7,751 nucleotides of DNA from an uncultured Flavobacterium sp. Its GTDB lineage: Bacteria; Bacteroidota; Bacteroidia; Flavobacteriales; Flavobacteriaceae. The DNA lies in NCBI GenBank assembly GCA_945957245.1, contig CAMFLD010000116.1, positions 1 to 7,751 on the forward strand. The letters run 5' to 3'. The translations under genes and the position numbers were made by a program. Positions 6,793 to 7,751 of this stretch are shown one piece after another (the stretch's first letter is position 1; each line of letters starts with the position of its first letter). Below the pieces are notes generated by a model. It was given only the letters and a program-made list of their open reading frames with translations. It searched no databases and was not told where the DNA came from.

Positions 6793-7725
6793 ATTCAGTT
6801 TCTTGTAGAGTTCATAAAGTAGGCTTATGGAACAGCCGATGCTTTCCTTAAACTCACACAGTCCGTTGTTAGGAACAGAATCTTCTGTGGAATGGCCGAT
6901 ATCCAGTATCTTAATGCCTTGTTCTTTGTAGTATTTAAAGAGATTATACGACAAAAAGTTCATCGTCTTGTATTCTGAATATTCTGGCAAATCGCCCCAA
7001 TAGATTACCCGGACAATTGAAGATGTTAAATGATAAACTATAGCAGCTCCAATGGAATTGTTATCTTTTTTTGCTAAAAAGAAATCCATTGGTATTACCG
7101 AATTGGTATTGACCAATTGTTCCCAGGTCATTCGCAAAGGAAAACCTCTTTCACTCCGGTTTTGGGCAATTACATCGTAAGCAGCTTTGCCATCGATGGC
7201 ATTCAGTTTTTCAAAAGTAAGTCCAAAGGAATTGGCTTTCTTTAGGTTCTTTTTTGCATTGTACCAAATATCCTGTTCGTAGTTTTCGGTAAGGTTTGCT
7301 GTTTGGAAATGATAATTCAGTTCCATATTCTTAGTTTCAAATCCGCTTCGGTAAAAGCAGTTCATTACTTTGGCAAAAAAATCTTCGTGATAAAAAGCCG
7401 GTGGTGGTATGATTCTTATTCCAACATATTGTTTGGCTGAAGCCCAATCAAATAATGACTGTATAGCAGCATCAATCTGATAGAGCTTAATATCATCACT
7501 TACATTCTCAAATCCACCAAAAGTAGCAGAAAATGGGCTAAGTAATAGTTGTTCTTTTAAACCTAGAATAAGCCCTAATCTTATTTTGGAATCTTTAAAA
7601 ATCAGATAGTGAACTTTTTCAAACCGGGATTCGTTTAATTTGCTGAATGCTCCCGAATTAAATATCTGATTGGGATTCGGGAAAGTAGCATCAAAAATTT
7701 CGGGGGTTACTTCGAGGATTTCCAC
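6790..7725 (-). CDS. FemAB/GNAT-fold acyltransferase, probable aminosugar N-acyltransferase
   Basis: This 311-residue protein looks like a double-GNAT FemAB/Acetyltransf_6 protein. The N-terminal half contains SPFSATFGGFE (63-73) and GIRIIPPPAFYH (102-113). The second half contains IWYNAKKNLKKA (153-164), the NRSERG stretch (189-194), FFLAKKDNNSIGAAIVY (215-231) and a C-terminal ILDIGHST plus LCEFKESIGC (273-298), which matches the FemAB-like fold's closing strands. In this operon the likely job is to acylate the amino group made by the neighbouring FdtB-like aminotransferase. FemAB relatives can use aminoacyl-tRNA or acyl-CoA, so the acyl group is open. The start is GTG at 7725: an in-frame TAA lies two codons upstream and no earlier ATG exists. 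The start overlaps the tail of the preceding gene by 19 bases. The family is fairly sure; the substrate is inferred. Confidence 0.75.
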   Translation of the reverse strand: MEILEVTPEIFDATFPNPNQIFNSGAFSKLNESRFEKVHYLIFKDSKIRLGLILGLKEQLLLSPFSATFGGFENVSDDIKLYQIDAAIQSLFDWASAKQYVGIRIIPPPAFYHEDFFAKVMNCFYRSGFETKNMELNYHFQTANLTENYEQDIWYNAKKNLKKANSFGLTFEKLNAIDGKAAYDVIAQNRSERGFPLRMTWEQLVNTNSVIPMDFFLAKKDNNSIGAAIVYHLTSSIVRVIYWGDLPEYSEYKTMNFLSYNLFKYYKEQGIKILDIGHSTEDSVPNNGLCEFKESIGCSISLLYELYKKLN

Positions 7726-7751
7726 AATTTAAATTCATCATAATTTCTAAA
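7707..7751 (-). CDS. C-terminal 14 codons of an upstream gene, resembling the end of an FdtA/WxcM sugar ketoisomerase
   Basis: From the window edge the minus strand reads FRNYDEFKLWKSSK and then TAA at 7709-7707. FdtA/WxcM-type dTDP-4-oxo-6-deoxyglucose 3,4-ketoisomerases typically close with a segment of the form YIR-x-YD-x-F followed by a short basic tail, and this fragment fits that pattern. The ketoisomerase would supply the 3-oxo sugar used by the FdtB-like aminotransferase three genes downstream, so context agrees. The fragment overlaps the GTG start of the acyltransferase by 19 bases, in line with the compressed operon. Only 14 residues are visible, so both the reality of the gene and its family are tentative. 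Confidence 0.45.
   Translation of the reverse strand, partial: FRNYDEFKLWKSSK

Noticed and set aside
1..7751. Internal promoters, terminators, mobile elements, CRISPR repeats or RNA genes
   Set aside because: All junctions are 6 bases or shorter or overlapping, with no stem-loop plus T-tract between genes. I saw no inverted-repeat-bounded transposase, repeat array or tRNA-like segment. Short AT-rich promoter-like matches inside genes are expected by chance in this base composition.

Overview
The window is AT-rich and densely packed, with every gene on the minus strand. It reads as the interior of one long polysaccharide (O-antigen, capsule or glycoprotein-glycan) biosynthesis operon. A-rich leaders without clear Shine-Dalgarno sites, protein sequences of Bacteroidota flavour (especially the flippase and the FdtB-like aminotransferase) and low GC suggest a Flavobacterium-like member of the Bacteroidota. 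That assignment is an inference; no rRNA or species marker is present.

In transcription order (right to left) the window holds: the last 14 codons of an upstream gene whose tail resembles the end of FdtA/WxcM-type sugar ketoisomerases (7707-7751); a FemAB/GNAT-fold acyltransferase (6790-7725); a class I SAM-dependent methyltransferase (6047-6790); a DegT/DnrJ/EryC1/StrS sugar aminotransferase of FdtB/QdtB type (4919-6043); a Wzx-type flippase (3428-4912); a NeuA-like CMP-sugar cytidylyltransferase (2703-3425); an inositol-monophosphatase-fold phosphatase (2054-2737); a two-domain protein joining a GT42/DUF115-like N-terminal domain to a NeuB-like synthase barrel (523-2106); and the first 173 codons of a family 2 glycosyltransferase cut by the window edge (1-520). 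Gaps are 0 to 6 bases, or genes overlap by 1, 19, 35 or 53 bases. No internal promoter or terminator was found and no stretch lacks a gene.

The genes fall into two sugar-making modules around the flippase. The upstream one (probable ketoisomerase, aminotransferase, acyltransferase, methyltransferase) looks like a route to a dTDP-3-amino-3,6-dideoxyhexose (Fuc3N or Qui3N type) that is then N-acylated and perhaps methylated. The downstream one (cytidylyltransferase, phosphatase, NeuB-like synthase) looks like a route to a CMP-activated nonulosonic acid, possibly through a 9-phosphate intermediate as in Kdn synthesis. The GT2 enzyme, and possibly the N-terminal domain of the fusion, would assemble the repeat unit and Wzx would flip it.

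The most unusual item is the 527-residue fusion. It pairs a domain resembling bacterial sialyltransferases or Maf/DUF115 nonulosonate transferases with a NeuB barrel that lacks the usual C-terminal SAF (antifreeze-like) domain, beside an IMPase-fold phosphatase where a HAD phosphatase would be expected.
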